The position numbers were made by a program, and so were the translations under genes. Under the pieces are notes generated by a model. The model did not search any database. It saw nothing but the letters and a program-made list of their open reading frames with translations, and was not told the DNA's origin. A stretch of 64,000 nucleotides of DNA from Marinomonas sp. TW1 (GTDB taxonomy: Bacteria > Pseudomonadota > Gammaproteobacteria > Pseudomonadales > Marinomonadaceae): NCBI RefSeq assembly GCF_001625355.1, contig NZ_JSEE01000002.1, positions 1 through 64,000 on the forward strand, read 5' to 3'. This document shows, in pieces, positions 28,533-38,433 of the stretch. Position 1 is the first letter of the stretch, and the number at the start of each line of letters is the position of its first letter.

Positions 28533-30821
28533 CTAGCCCACTCGAGTGGTCTTGGATGGTCGGATTAAACGTTCAATATTCGCTTCTCGCATCAAGCGAG
28601 TCATGGTTTGCACCACGGTTTCAGCGTGTGACAAGCTCATCACTTCGTTTAACATATCTTGTGATTGTGACAGGGAAATATTACGAATAACGGCTTTCAC
28701 CTTGGGCAAACTGGTAGAGCTCATGGATAACACGTCATACCCCATCGCCATGAGCAAAATGGCCCCCATTGGATCGCCGGCCATCTCGCCACAAACACTT
28801 AAGCCAACGCCTTCGTCCTTCACCTGATCGACAATACTGGCTAAGGCATGCAGTACCGATGGGTGAAAAGAGTTATACAAATCGGCAACCCGGGGATTGT
28901 TGCGATCAACGGCTAATAAATACTGAGTTAAATCATTACTACCAACCGATAGGAAATCCACCATTTTCGCCAAGGTTTTGGCCTGATAAACAGCAGCAGG
29001 AATCTCAATCATGACACCGACTTTCGGCATCTTAACGTCATAACCTTCTTCTTTGACTTCCGCATAAGCACGACGAATTAGCGCCAATGCTTCTTCCACT
29101 TCGGCCACATTAGAAATCATCGGCAACATAATTTTTAAGTTATGCAGCTCTGCACTGGCTTTGATCATGGCTCGAATTTGTGCCATAAAAATTTCTAAAT
29201 GATCGAGCGTAACCCGAATACCGCGCCAACCTAAGAAAGGGTTCGCCTCGGTAATAGGAAAATAAGGCAGCGCTTTATCACCACCAATATCCAAAGTTCG
29301 CACTGTAACCGGTGCAGGCGCAAAACCTTCAAGTTGCTGACGGTAAATGACCACTTGCTCTGCTTCAGTCGGAAAACGATCTCGCACCATAAAAGGCACT
29401 TCGGTTCGATACAAACCGATGCCTTCGGCGCCACGATCTAATGAACGTGCCACATCTGCTGACAAACCAGTATTCACAAACAAGGACAAACGTTGACCGT
29501 CTAACGTCTCACAAGGTAAGTCTTTAAGGCTTTCATACTCTTCTTCCAGCAAACGTTCTTCATCAACAATTTGCTGATAATTATCAATTAACGCTTCAGA
29601 AGGGTAAGTAAAGACCTGACCTTGGTAACCATCAACGATCAAATCGGCTTTATCCAATTGAGCATAGGGAAGATCTAACGCTCCCATGACCGTCGGTATG
29701 CCCATGGCACGAGCTAAGATCGCCACATGAGAGTTCCCTGATCCCATCACAGAGACCAACCCTTTGATCTTATCAATGGGGATTTCCCCTAACATGGAAG
29801 CGGTCAACTCTTCACCAATAATAATGGCCGGCTCGCTGAAACGCTCAACAATATTAGGGGCTTTTTCTTGCAAATGGGACAGAATACGACGCCCCAAATC
29901 TCGTAGATCCGACGCTCGTTCACGTAGGTATGGATCGTCCATACGATCAAATTGACGAATGTGAGCTTTAATCACTTGGCGCAATGCACCTTGAGCCCAC
30001 TGACCTTCTTTGATCTTTTTAACGACTTCTCCGGCAATCGAGTTGTCATCTAAGATTTTTAGATAAACATCGAATAACGCTTTTTCATCCGCCGATAAAT
30101 GCTGGCTAATGCGATTACTGGCCTCTCTGATATCACGCCTAACGGCGTCCAGAGCTTGGTAAAAGTCATCAATTTCTTGTTCTGGATTGGTGGTTTCACG
30201 ATCTGGAATCACATCCAGATCCGCAGGAGGGAACACCACCACACCGCGCCCAATCGCAACGCCCGAGCTACCAGGAACGCCTTTATATCGAAAGTCTGCG
30301 CCACGCGGTGTTGCGTTTGCATTCAGATTGGTTATAGCACCCGTCGCTTCGGCATGAGCAATAACACCGGCTAATTGCGCTGATAACGTGATTAGGAAAG
30401 CTTCCTCCCCCTCATCAAAACGACGCTTTTCTTCATGCTGAACCACCAGCACTCCCAGCACCTGTCGATGATGAATGATCGGCACACCCAGAAAAGAACG
30501 ATAACGCTCTTCTCCTGTACCTTGAAGGTAATGAAACGAAGGGTGAATATGGGCGTCTTCTAAGTTAACAGGCTCTGCACGACGACCGACTAAACTGACT
30601 AGGCCTTCATCTGACTTTAAACTTACGCTACCCGCCATATCAGCATTTAGACCTCGGGTTGCCATCAAGACATATTCCGAAGTGTTGCTGTCTACTAGAT
30701 AAATCGAACATACTTCAGCACGCATAGCACGGCGAACACGACGGACAATAATATCCAACGCGGCAGACAAAGACTGTGCAGCCGTCACCTCTTGAGTGAT
30801 ACGTCTTAATAAACCTAGCAT
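28533..30821 (-). CDS. ptsP: Phosphoenolpyruvate-protein phosphotransferase PtsP (EI-Ntr)
   Basis: 762 residues. N-terminal GAF domain (about 1-165) that senses the nitrogen signal in this family. A PTS enzyme I follows, with the phospho-His domain GSGNSHVAILARAMGIPTVMG near residue 355 and a PEP-binding barrel with GIGLYRTEVPF, GSNDLTQY and SVCGEMAG near 700. It phosphorylates NPr in the nitrogen PTS. Between rppH and lgt. Confidence 0.95.
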   Translation of the reverse strand: MLGLLRRITQEVTAAQSLSAALDIIVRRVRRAMRAEVCSIYLVDSNTSEYVLMATRGLNADMAGSVSLKSDEGLVSLVGRRAEPVNLEDAHIHPSFHYLQGTGEERYRSFLGVPIIHHRQVLGVLVVQHEEKRRFDEGEEAFLITLSAQLAGVIAHAEATGAITNLNANATPRGADFRYKGVPGSSGVAIGRGVVVFPPADLDVIPDRETTNPEQEIDDFYQALDAVRRDIREASNRISQHLSADEKALFDVYLKILDDNSIAGEVVKKIKEGQWAQGALRQVIKAHIRQFDRMDDPYLRERASDLRDLGRRILSHLQEKAPNIVERFSEPAIIIGEELTASMLGEIPIDKIKGLVSVMGSGNSHVAILARAMGIPTVMGALDLPYAQLDKADLIVDGYQGQVFTYPSEALIDNYQQIVDEERLLEEEYESLKDLPCETLDGQRLSLFVNTGLSADVARSLDRGAEGIGLYRTEVPFMVRDRFPTEAEQVVIYRQQLEGFAPAPVTVRTLDIGGDKALPYFPITEANPFLGWRGIRVTLDHLEIFMAQIRAMIKASAELHNLKIMLPMISNVAEVEEALALIRRAYAEVKEEGYDVKMPKVGVMIEIPAAVYQAKTLAKMVDFLSVGSNDLTQYLLAVDRNNPRVADLYNSFHPSVLHALASIVDQVKDEGVGLSVCGEMAGDPMGAILLMAMGYDVLSMSSTSLPKVKAVIRNISLSQSQDMLNEVMSLSHAETVVQTMTRLMREANIERLIRPSKTTRVG

Positions 30822-30866
30822 AGCTCTCCCATTGCGCTGATTACCTCCTCAAAATGATACACTTCA

Positions 30867-31352
30867 TCACTTATCTAATCGTCGATGCGCACTCTGGCTC
30901 AACTCTTTTAGAGCTCGCCTGTACACATCTTTCTTAAATGCGACTACTTGTCCAAGCGGGTACCAATAACTTACCCAGCGCCAGCCATCAAACTCAGGGC
31001 AATCTGTTCCATCCACACATACCGACGCGTCAGGGCATCGAATAGAGAGCAAAAACCATTTCTGTTTTTGCCCAATACACAAAGGTTTACTATTGTGTCT
31101 TAACATGCGCTTCGGGAGACGATAACGTAACCAACCCCTTGTTTTTCCGATAATTTCAACCTGATCTGGATTGAGACCTACTTCTTCTTTCAGTTCTCGA
31201 TACAAAGCTTCTTCAGGAGTTTCATCAGATTTGATACCGCCTTGGGGGAACTGCCACGCATTTTGTCCTACACGTCTCGCCCAAAGAAGTTGGCCACGCT
31301 CGTTCATCAGTATGATGCCCACATTCGGTCTATATCCGTCTGCATCAATCAC
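30867..31352 (-). CDS. rppH: RNA pyrophosphohydrolase
   Basis: 161 residues, Nudix. Removes pyrophosphate from mRNA 5' ends and so starts RNase E decay. It begins [17 protein letters not shown], with Nudix box [23 protein letters not shown] at about 38-60 and [10 protein letters not shown] afterwards. First gene of the rppH-ptsP-lgt operon, conserved in gammaproteobacteria. Confidence 0.95.
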   Translation of the reverse strand: MIDADGYRPNVGIILMNERGQLLWARRVGQNAWQFPQGGIKSDETPEEALYRELKEEVGLNPDQVEIIGKTRGWLRYRLPKRMLRHNSKPLCIGQKQKWFLLSIRCPDASVCVDGTDCPEFDGWRWVSYWYPLGQVVAFKKDVYRRALKELSQSAHRRLDK

Positions 31353-31487
31353 GAGCTATCACCTTCTAATATAAGAATAAATTAGATTCATTGTTCCATA
31401 ATTCGCCCATTCGCACAATTAAGACTAATGTTATTTATTGTCTCTAAGGCTATAATTTCCGCACTTCATACCAATTAAGGACCAACC

Positions 31488-32144
31488 GTGACACTCGCAA
31501 TCTTTGATCTAGATGGCACCCTACTCAGTGGTGACAGTGATTATTCTTGGGGACAATTTTTAGTTGAAAAAGGCTTAGTGGATACACAAGTCTACCAGGC
31601 CGCTAATGACAAATTTTTCAAACAATATCAAGCTGGCACACTGGACATACATGAGTATCTCGCCTTCAGTTTGGCACCTTTAAAGGATTTCTCAGCACAA
31701 GAGTTAGCGCAGTTGCACCATGACTTCATGGTTGAGAAAGTACAGCCAATGATGCAACAGAAAGCCGCTGAATTGCTGAAACAACATAAAGAACAAGGAC
31801 ATTTCTTACTACTGATTACCGCAACCAATCAGTTTGTTACAGGTCCAATTTCCGAGGCCTTGGGGATGGATCACATCATCGCCCCTGTGCCCGAAGTTAT
31901 AGAAGGTCGCCACACTGGCAAAGTCGTTGGTGTACCTAGCTTTCAAGCCGGTAAAGTCACTCGCCTTAATGCGTGGCTAGCAGAGACAGGTCACAGTATG
32001 GAAGGCAGCTATTTTTACAGTGACTCGCGAAATGACTTACCACTGTTAGAGTTAGTGACTCACCCTGTGGCGGTCGATGCTGATGAAACCCTCAGCAAGA
32101 TTGCCAAAGAGCGTGGTTGGCCACACATTTCTTTGCGCGACTAA
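31488..32144 (+). CDS. HAD-IB family phosphatase (SerB-like)
   Basis: 218 residues. HAD motif I DLDGT at 7-11, motif II LLITATN near residue 107 and motif III with YSDSRNDLPLL near 183; helical cap between them. The family includes phosphoserine- and histidinol-phosphatases. Its position beside rppH-ptsP equals that of P. aeruginosa PA0335, which I recall being reported as a histidinol-phosphate phosphatase. Substrate here is therefore open, with histidinol phosphate a candidate. GTG start with AAGGA site. Confidence 0.85.
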   Translation: MTLAIFDLDGTLLSGDSDYSWGQFLVEKGLVDTQVYQAANDKFFKQYQAGTLDIHEYLAFSLAPLKDFSAQELAQLHHDFMVEKVQPMMQQKAAELLKQHKEQGHFLLLITATNQFVTGPISEALGMDHIIAPVPEVIEGRHTGKVVGVPSFQAGKVTRLNAWLAETGHSMEGSYFYSDSRNDLPLLELVTHPVAVDADETLSKIAKERGWPHISLRD

Positions 32145-32172
32145 GCCGCTTAGAAGTAAATAAACACCAATA

Positions 32173-32198
32173 AAAAAGCGCCTTTGAGGCGCTTTTTT
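32173..32198. terminator. Bidirectional terminator
   Basis: AAAAAAGCGCC-tttga-GGCGCTTTTTT between the convergent HAD phosphatase and rlmI. Confidence 0.88.
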
Positions 32199-32206
32199 AT
32201 GCGAAT

Positions 32207-33412
32207 TTACAGTCCCATATTATTGTGAATGCGATAAAACAAGGCTTTTAAATACTCGGTTTCCGCAATGGCTGGGTGAACTGGGTGATCTGGCGCTTGG
32301 GTACCACGGTAAATCAACTGCGAAAAACGCTCTAATTGACGACTGTTGCTGCGCACAATGTCATGCAGACGATTGGTTTCCAAGTGCATTGAACAAGAGC
32401 CCGTCACCAACACTCCACCTTTTGCCACCAAACGCATCGCCAACTGATTGGCTCTATGGTACGCCCCTTCACCAGCTTTAATGTCTTTGCGGCGAGCAAT
32501 GAAAGCCGGTGGGTCCATTATTACCACATCAAAACGCTCTTTGTCTTCAATCAGAGATTGCATAGCCTCAAACGCATCACCGTGCATTAAATTGGCATCG
32601 CCTTCATATTGGTTCAACTTGAGGTTCGCATCCACATGACTTAAAGCACTGTCAGACGCATCGATGAAAGTCACATCAGTGGCGCCAGCAGAAGCCGCTT
32701 GCACCCCCCAACCGCCGACATAGGAAAAGACATCTAATACACGCTTTCCGGCACAGAAACCTTGCATAGTCTTACGATTTTCTCTGTGATCATAAAACCA
32801 ACCCGTTTTTTGACCATCCCAAACCGGCGCTTGGAACAACACCTCATTTTCTTGCAAGAAGACCACTTCTGGCACCGTCCCAAAGGCTTCTTCGACATAA
32901 GAGTCAAGACCTTCGATCTGGCGCATCTTGCCATCATTCTTCACTAAAATTGCCGTCGGCTTGACCACATCTTGTAACGCTTCGATGATCTCCGACTTAA
33001 CACGTTCCATACCTGCCGTCGAAATTTGCACCACTAAAATATCAGCGAAACGATCCACCACCAAACCAGACAGGCCATCAGAGTCCCCAAATACCAAACG
33101 GTAATAAGGCGCAGGATAGGTCATTTCACGCAACGACAAAGCAATTTTAAGACGATGAACTAGCGTGGATTTATTCAGTACCGTATCAGTGCTACGGCTA
33201 ATTAAACGACCGCAAATCAGTGTGTTAGGATTAATCGTAGCAACGCCTAATGGCTTACCTTGAGCCGATTCAACAACCACTTGATCACCAGGCGAAAATT
33301 GCTTTAATGGCGTCTGCGATGTATTTACTTCGTTACTATAAATCCATTGATGCCCAGCTCTAATACGTCTGTCTACTTGACCTTTTAGTCGAATTACGCT
33401 CAAAATGCTCAC
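32207..33412 (-). CDS. rlmI: 23S rRNA (cytosine1962-C5)-methyltransferase
   Basis: 401 residues. N-terminal PUA domain (about 5-75, GHQWIYSNEV), then a Rossmann SAM methylase with VLDVFSYVGGWGVQAASAGA near residue 225, FDVVIMDPPAFIARRKD near 295 and TGSCSMH near 340 carrying the catalytic Cys. It methylates C1962 of 23S rRNA. Monocistronic. Confidence 0.93.
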   Translation of the reverse strand: MSILSVIRLKGQVDRRIRAGHQWIYSNEVNTSQTPLKQFSPGDQVVVESAQGKPLGVATINPNTLICGRLISRSTDTVLNKSTLVHRLKIALSLREMTYPAPYYRLVFGDSDGLSGLVVDRFADILVVQISTAGMERVKSEIIEALQDVVKPTAILVKNDGKMRQIEGLDSYVEEAFGTVPEVVFLQENEVLFQAPVWDGQKTGWFYDHRENRKTMQGFCAGKRVLDVFSYVGGWGVQAASAGATDVTFIDASDSALSHVDANLKLNQYEGDANLMHGDAFEAMQSLIEDKERFDVVIMDPPAFIARRKDIKAGEGAYHRANQLAMRLVAKGGVLVTGSCSMHLETNRLHDIVRSNSRQLERFSQLIYRGTQAPDHPVHPAIAETEYLKALFYRIHNNMGL

Positions 33413-33532
33413 CTACGTTGTTTAAAACGATTATTTAAAAACCGCTATTATAGTGACTCTAGGCGCAATTGCTATGGAATAGACGCCTATCGTTTGCTTT
33501 ACCTCATATAGCACCGTTGTAAAGAAGTTCGT

Positions 33533-34399
33533 ATGACATCATCTGTTAATGAAAACCAGCTAGGACGCATACTTCGAGGTATTAGCATTCCGCCACAACC
33601 TCAGGTAATGGTCGATCTTCACATGGAACAGGCGATGCCAGATCCAGATATGGAACGCATTGCGGAAATCATTGCGCAAGACGTGAGCCTCTCCGCCGCC
33701 GTTCTAAAATTGGTGAACTCTAACGCCTTTAACATCGAGCAAAAAATTGCATCGATTCAACAAGCCGTCACGTTGCTCGGCACCGACTGTGTCACTAACT
33801 TGGTTAATGGCCTTGCCGTAAAAAGTGAATTAACCGATGACGCCATACAAGCCTTGCACAGCTTTTGGGATACCGCCACTGACGTAGCCGCCATCAGTGC
33901 TAGCCTGGCCAACCAGCTCAACTTTAAATATCAAGATGAATGCTACGCGTTAGGACTTTTCCATAATGCCGGGATGCCATTGATGATGAGTCGCTTTGAA
34001 AATTATCAAAGTATCATTGAGGAAGCTTACCAAACGGCCGAATTCGCTTTAACGGATGTCGAAAACAGAGCCTTTAAGACCAATCATTCTGTCATCGGTT
34101 ATTATCTGGCAAAGTCTTGGGGCTTGCCGAAAAGCTGTTGTGCAGTGATTGCAGAACATCATAGAGTCGATCACTTATTCCGTAATCGTCTACCTGGGAG
34201 TCGTCTGCATTTGTCTTTCGCGGCGATTTTAAAAATGGCGGAGCACATCGCTTCCGCTTATCAGCACCTGGGCGGTGCTGACGAAGACCATGAATGGAAC
34301 TGTATCAAACATTATGCTTTAGATCACTTCGAACTCACTGAGTATGACTTCGATGGCTTGATCGAAATCTGTCACGAACAAGGCCTTGGTTTAAACTGA
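33533..34399 (+). CDS. HDOD domain protein
   Basis: 288 residues. HDOD domain over residues 20-220: ISIPPQPQVMVDL, DVSLSAAVLKLVNSNAF, then IQQAVTLLGTDCVTNLV and ALGLFHNAGMPLM. The catalytic HD pair of true HD phosphohydrolases is lost (HN). HDOD proteins act as signalling adaptors. Stand-alone, divergent from rlmI, convergent with the fbp operon. Confidence 0.85.
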   Translation: MTSSVNENQLGRILRGISIPPQPQVMVDLHMEQAMPDPDMERIAEIIAQDVSLSAAVLKLVNSNAFNIEQKIASIQQAVTLLGTDCVTNLVNGLAVKSELTDDAIQALHSFWDTATDVAAISASLANQLNFKYQDECYALGLFHNAGMPLMMSRFENYQSIIEEAYQTAEFALTDVENRAFKTNHSVIGYYLAKSWGLPKSCCAVIAEHHRVDHLFRNRLPGSRLHLSFAAILKMAEHIASAYQHLGGADEDHEWNCIKHYALDHFELTEYDFDGLIEICHEQGLGLN

Positions 34400-34425
34400 T
34401 GTTCAATGATATCAGCGATTGAACA
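34400..34425. other. Hairpin spanning convergent gene ends
   Basis: TGTTCAAT (34400-34407) and ATTGAACA (34418-34425) form a perfect 8-bp inverted repeat overlapping the fbpC stop and directly after the HDOD stop. No U-tract. Confidence 0.4.
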
Positions 34426-35479
34426 TTACCAGATGATCAAGATGAATGGTCAAACCAATACTCTGGCCAATCGAATGATTATGGTGTGAAGACGCAAAAC
34501 AATAGACCACTTTACCAGAAGCCAAACTCACACGATAAAGGAAATGTGAGCCTCGAAACCACTTACTCACAATGGTTCCCACAAACTCACTATCATCATC
34601 ATGCAAGATGTCATCCGGCCTGACCAGCAAATCCACTTCGGCCTGATCAGCAAAACCATGATTCAAATTTCCTTGGATTCTACCCAAGTCTGAATGAACA
34701 CAATTTGGTCCACATACCGTCGCAGGCAAGAAGTCCCCATGACCAATAAAGCTGGCAACAAAGCGGGTTGCAGGCTTGTGGTAAATTTCATAGCAGGTGC
34801 CTGTTTGATGAATCTCACCATCGAACATGACAGACACTTGATCTGCCATAGCAAACGCTTCCATTTGATCATGCGTCACCAAAATCGCACTCATCTCCTC
34901 ATGCAACAGAATGCTACGAATGTCAGGGACTAATTCTTCCCTCAGCTTAGCGTCCAACCCAGAGAAAGGCTCATCCATCAGTAATAACGTTGGCTTTGGC
35001 GCCATCGCCCGGGCTAATGCCACTCGCTGCTGCTGACCACCAGAAAGAGAATGAGGGTAACGAGATTGAAAGCCCGCCAGCCCCACCAGCGCTAGGAGTT
35101 CATCGACTCTAGCCTGCGCTTGTTGCTTGTTCCAAGAGGTTAAACCAAAGGCAATATTTTCCCCCACCGTGAGGTGTGGAAACAAAGCAATGTCTTGGAA
35201 TACCATACCGATTTGGCGACGCTCGGGTGGCAAACTGGTTTCAGCGGTTGAGATAACCTGTCCTGCCACGTCAATCTGACCCGACATCAATGGTTCAAAG
35301 CCAGCGATGGCCCGTAACAAGGTTGATTTACCACAACCACTTGGTCCTAGCAGACAACCAATTTCACCCGCCGCTAAGTGAAAACTCGTGGGGGCGACTA
35401 TTGGTTGACCATCATAGCCAACGGTCACATTCGAAAGCGTGAGATCAGAAGCCATATTTGAAGAAGATTCCTGAGTCAT
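34412..35479 (-). CDS. fbpC: Fe(3+) ABC transporter, ATP-binding protein
   Basis: 355 residues. ABC ATPase with Walker A GPSGCGKST near residue 41, signature LSGGQQQRVALARAMA near 145, Walker B LLLMDEPFSGLD near 165, and a C-terminal regulatory/OB-like domain (about 240-355) as in FbpC/PotA-type proteins. It energises the FbpB permease, 8 nt downstream of fbpB. Confidence 0.88.
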   Translation of the reverse strand: MTQESSSNMASDLTLSNVTVGYDGQPIVAPTSFHLAAGEIGCLLGPSGCGKSTLLRAIAGFEPLMSGQIDVAGQVISTAETSLPPERRQIGMVFQDIALFPHLTVGENIAFGLTSWNKQQAQARVDELLALVGLAGFQSRYPHSLSGGQQQRVALARAMAPKPTLLLMDEPFSGLDAKLREELVPDIRSILLHEEMSAILVTHDQMEAFAMADQVSVMFDGEIHQTGTCYEIYHKPATRFVASFIGHGDFLPATVCGPNCVHSDLGRIQGNLNHGFADQAEVDLLVRPDDILHDDDSEFVGTIVSKWFRGSHFLYRVSLASGKVVYCFASSHHNHSIGQSIGLTIHLDHLVMFNR

Positions 35480-35487
35480 ATATAGAC

Positions 35488-37134
35488 CTACTTAGACGAT
35501 GCAACATCAGATGAAATGGAACGACTTAATAAAATAACAGGCACAAGACTGACCAATACGATCATTAAAGACGCAGGTGCTGCGTCAACCAAACGCTCAT
35601 CTGAAGCCAATTCAAACGCTCGCACTGCCAAAGTATTAAAGTTAAACGGACGCAATACCAAGGTCGCTGGAAGCTCTTTGAGTACATCGACAAAAACGAT
35701 TAAAATGGCCGTTAAAATAGACCCTTTCAGCAGCGGCAAATGAATTCGGGTTAATACTTTCCATGAGTTCATGCCCAAGGTTCGTGCTGACATGTCCATA
35801 CTGGGTTTTATTTTTCCTAAACCATTCTGAACGGCCCCCAATGACACCGCCATAAAACGCACCGTATAAGCGAACAGCAAGGCAAATAAAGTTCCAGATA
35901 GCAATAAGCCGATTTTTTGTCCCGTATACTGCTGCACCAAATTAATGATTTGATGATCTAACCAGGCCAGTGGCACTAAGGTACCAATAGCAATAATGGT
36001 TCCTGGCAGAGCATAACCTAAACCAGACAAACCAACAGACGCACTCACAACTTTATGCTTATACAAGCGTCCAGCGTAACTTAATACCAAAGCAAAACTC
36101 ACTAAGATTAACGCGGCTAATGCCGCAAGGTAAAAGGAGTTCCAGGCCAATTGAAGGAAACGATCAGCGACAAATTCAGCCTTAAACATCGCCCAATACG
36201 CTAATACTATGGCAGGGACCAAAAACCCCAGCATAATTGGCAAAAGGCAAAACAGCAAAGCACAGACGCCTTGCCATCGGCCCAACTGAATGCGTCGACT
36301 GCTGGCTTTTTTAATGCCCGAATTATGATATCGGATACGATGCCTTGAATACCTTTCTAACACGATCAACACCGTCACAAACAGCAACAGGACACCCGCT
36401 AATTGAGAGGCAGCGGCGACATCACCAAAACCATAAAAAGTTCTTAGGATGCCAGTGGTGAACGTATTCACACTGAAATACTGTACCGTCCCATAATCAG
36501 CGAGCGTTTCCATTAAGGCTAAGGTTAATCCAGTTACAATCGCAGGACGCGCCAGAGGCAAAGCCAGTTTCCGAAAGGCTTGAGGGTTCGAATAACCTAA
36601 AGTCCGCGCCACCTCTAAGGTATTAGCAGATTGCTCTAAAAACGCCGCACGAGTCATTAAGTAGACATAAGGGTACAACACCAAAATCAACATGGTCATG
36701 GCGCCCCCTAGGGAACGTATTTCAAAAAACCAATAGTCCCCATAACGCCAACCGGTTAGTTCTCGAATAAAGGTTTGAACTGGCCCCGCAAAATCCAATA
36801 TACCAGTGTAGGTATAGGCAATGATGTAAGCAGGAAAAGCCATCGGTAACAATAAGGCCCAAGCTAAAAACTGACGTCCAGGGAAATTGCACATACTGGT
36901 TAACCAAGCAGCAGGCACACCAACACAAAGCACACCAATTCCCACTCCAACCATAAGCAGCAAAGAATTATGGACGTATTCCACCAATACGGTTTGATAC
37001 AAGTGCTGCCAAACCTGACCATCTCCGATCACCACATTGACCAGAACCACCAAGATAGGCAAAGACAACAGCGCAGCGATAAATACCGCCGCGCCGAATA
37101 GAGGAGAGAAATTAGATGTTTTGAACCCGTTCAA
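35488..37134 (-). CDS. fbpB: Fe(3+) ABC transporter, fused permease
   Basis: 548 residues, about 12 membrane helices; two tandem permease halves in one chain, as in Neisseria FbpB and Haemophilus HitB. The EAA loops are seen at EVARTLGYSNPQAFRKLALPLARP (near 178) and MSARTLGMNSWKVLTRIHLPLLKG (near 447). Imports ferric iron delivered by FbpA. Middle gene of fbpABC. Confidence 0.9.
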   Translation of the reverse strand: MNGFKTSNFSPLFGAAVFIAALLSLPILVVLVNVVIGDGQVWQHLYQTVLVEYVHNSLLLMVGVGIGVLCVGVPAAWLTSMCNFPGRQFLAWALLLPMAFPAYIIAYTYTGILDFAGPVQTFIRELTGWRYGDYWFFEIRSLGGAMTMLILVLYPYVYLMTRAAFLEQSANTLEVARTLGYSNPQAFRKLALPLARPAIVTGLTLALMETLADYGTVQYFSVNTFTTGILRTFYGFGDVAAASQLAGVLLLFVTVLIVLERYSRHRIRYHNSGIKKASSRRIQLGRWQGVCALLFCLLPIMLGFLVPAIVLAYWAMFKAEFVADRFLQLAWNSFYLAALAALILVSFALVLSYAGRLYKHKVVSASVGLSGLGYALPGTIIAIGTLVPLAWLDHQIINLVQQYTGQKIGLLLSGTLFALLFAYTVRFMAVSLGAVQNGLGKIKPSMDMSARTLGMNSWKVLTRIHLPLLKGSILTAILIVFVDVLKELPATLVLRPFNFNTLAVRAFELASDERLVDAAPASLMIVLVSLVPVILLSRSISSDVASSK

Positions 37135-37176
37135 TGACTCGTTACAACCTGTAATTCGTTCTGTTCAAATGAGCCG

Positions 37177-38250
37177 TTACTTCCAGCCGCCGATGTCCAT
37201 GAGCTCAACCGCTTGACGGTTATTCTCACCCAATTTACTTAGCGACAGACTATCAGCATGAAAAGTACCATAAGGTGCCAACATTTCAGGTGCACCAACA
37301 CCCTTAACAACCGGATATTCGTTATTCACATGAGCGTACCATTCTTGTGCCGTTTGACTGGTGAGAAACTCAAGTAAACGTTTCGCATTTTCCACATTTG
37401 TCGCGGCTGACGTAAGACCAGCACCACTCACGTTAACATGAGCACCACGCTCACCTTCGCCTTGATTCGGCCAAAAAGGTTTTACTTTGGCATAAACGTC
37501 ACGATCGCTCGCCAAATCACTTTGCCCTAATCGACCATAGTAGTAAGTGTTTGCCAAGGTCACATCACACACACCCGCAGCAACCGCTTTTAATAGATCC
37601 ACATCACCACCAAACGGAGGACGGGCAAGATTTGCCATCAGCCCCTTAATCCATGCCTGAGTCTGTTCAGCACCATCGGCCTCAATCATCGAGGCAACGA
37701 GTGATTGGTTATAAATATTGGCAGAAGAACGCACGCAAACGCGACCTTGCCATTGATCATCCACCAAGTCTTCGTAACGAGATAACTCACTAGGATCGAC
37801 CGTTTCAGGATTGTAGAAGATGACACGAGCACGTTGAGATAAACCAAACCAATAGTTATCGTTGTCTCTCAAATGACTTGGAATATTGGTCTCGAGAACC
37901 TCACTTTGTAATGGCTGCAATACACCAGCGGCTTTAGCACGGTGCAATCGACCAGCATCAACGGTAATAAAAACATCCGCGGGACTAGCATCCCCCTCAG
38001 CTCTTAACCGACTTAACAAAGCATCTGCCGAGCCTGTGATCAAATTAACAACCACATCATTCTGATCAGAGAACGTCTCTAGAATGGGGGCTATTAATGA
38101 CTCTTTGCGAGCCGAATAGATATTTACTTCACCTTCTGCTTGAGCGCTTAAAGGCATTAAAATTGAACATGAAAGCAGAGCTAAACCTGCATTTTTGATA
38201 TAAGAACCGAGCTTATTGCGCTTCAGAGAGCGCTGAGAAATTACTGCCAT
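37177..38250 (-). CDS. fbpA: Fe(3+) ABC transporter, periplasmic binding protein
   Basis: 357 residues. Signal peptide with basic N-region (SLKRNKL) and hydrophobic core ending SAQA (about residue 38). Mature protein begins EGEVNIYSARKE, typical of FbpA/FutA/HitA. The consecutive tyrosines in LANTYYYGR (near 240) are the iron ligands of this class. Promoter-proximal gene of the transporter; a weak Fur-like site lies about 135 nt upstream. Confidence 0.92.
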   Translation of the reverse strand: MAVISQRSLKRNKLGSYIKNAGLALLSCSILMPLSAQAEGEVNIYSARKESLIAPILETFSDQNDVVVNLITGSADALLSRLRAEGDASPADVFITVDAGRLHRAKAAGVLQPLQSEVLETNIPSHLRDNDNYWFGLSQRARVIFYNPETVDPSELSRYEDLVDDQWQGRVCVRSSANIYNQSLVASMIEADGAEQTQAWIKGLMANLARPPFGGDVDLLKAVAAGVCDVTLANTYYYGRLGQSDLASDRDVYAKVKPFWPNQGEGERGAHVNVSGAGLTSAATNVENAKRLLEFLTSQTAQEWYAHVNNEYPVVKGVGAPEMLAPYGTFHADSLSLSKLGENNRQAVELMDIGGWK

Positions 38251-38381
38251 TATTCACCTTCCAAAACTTGAAAACATTTTCTCGTATCTCAGATACTTCC
38301 GTGCATCAAAGCATAGAAAATAAGGCCTTTGGGGAATTAGTCAAAATTGAAAGAAGAAATTAGCACAAGCACAGCACAAAC

Positions 38382-38400
38382 ACTAGCGATTCTCATTCCA
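38382..38400 (-). promoter_or_regulatory. Weak Fur-like site upstream of fbpA
   Basis: Minus-strand AATGAGAATC matches 9 of 10 bases of the left Fur core AATGATAATC. Over the full 19-mer about 11 positions agree. Iron control of fbpABC is expected from the family. Confidence 0.3.
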
Positions 38401-38433
38401 TTGAGCCTGTGTTATTTCTATGAAAACACCCAC

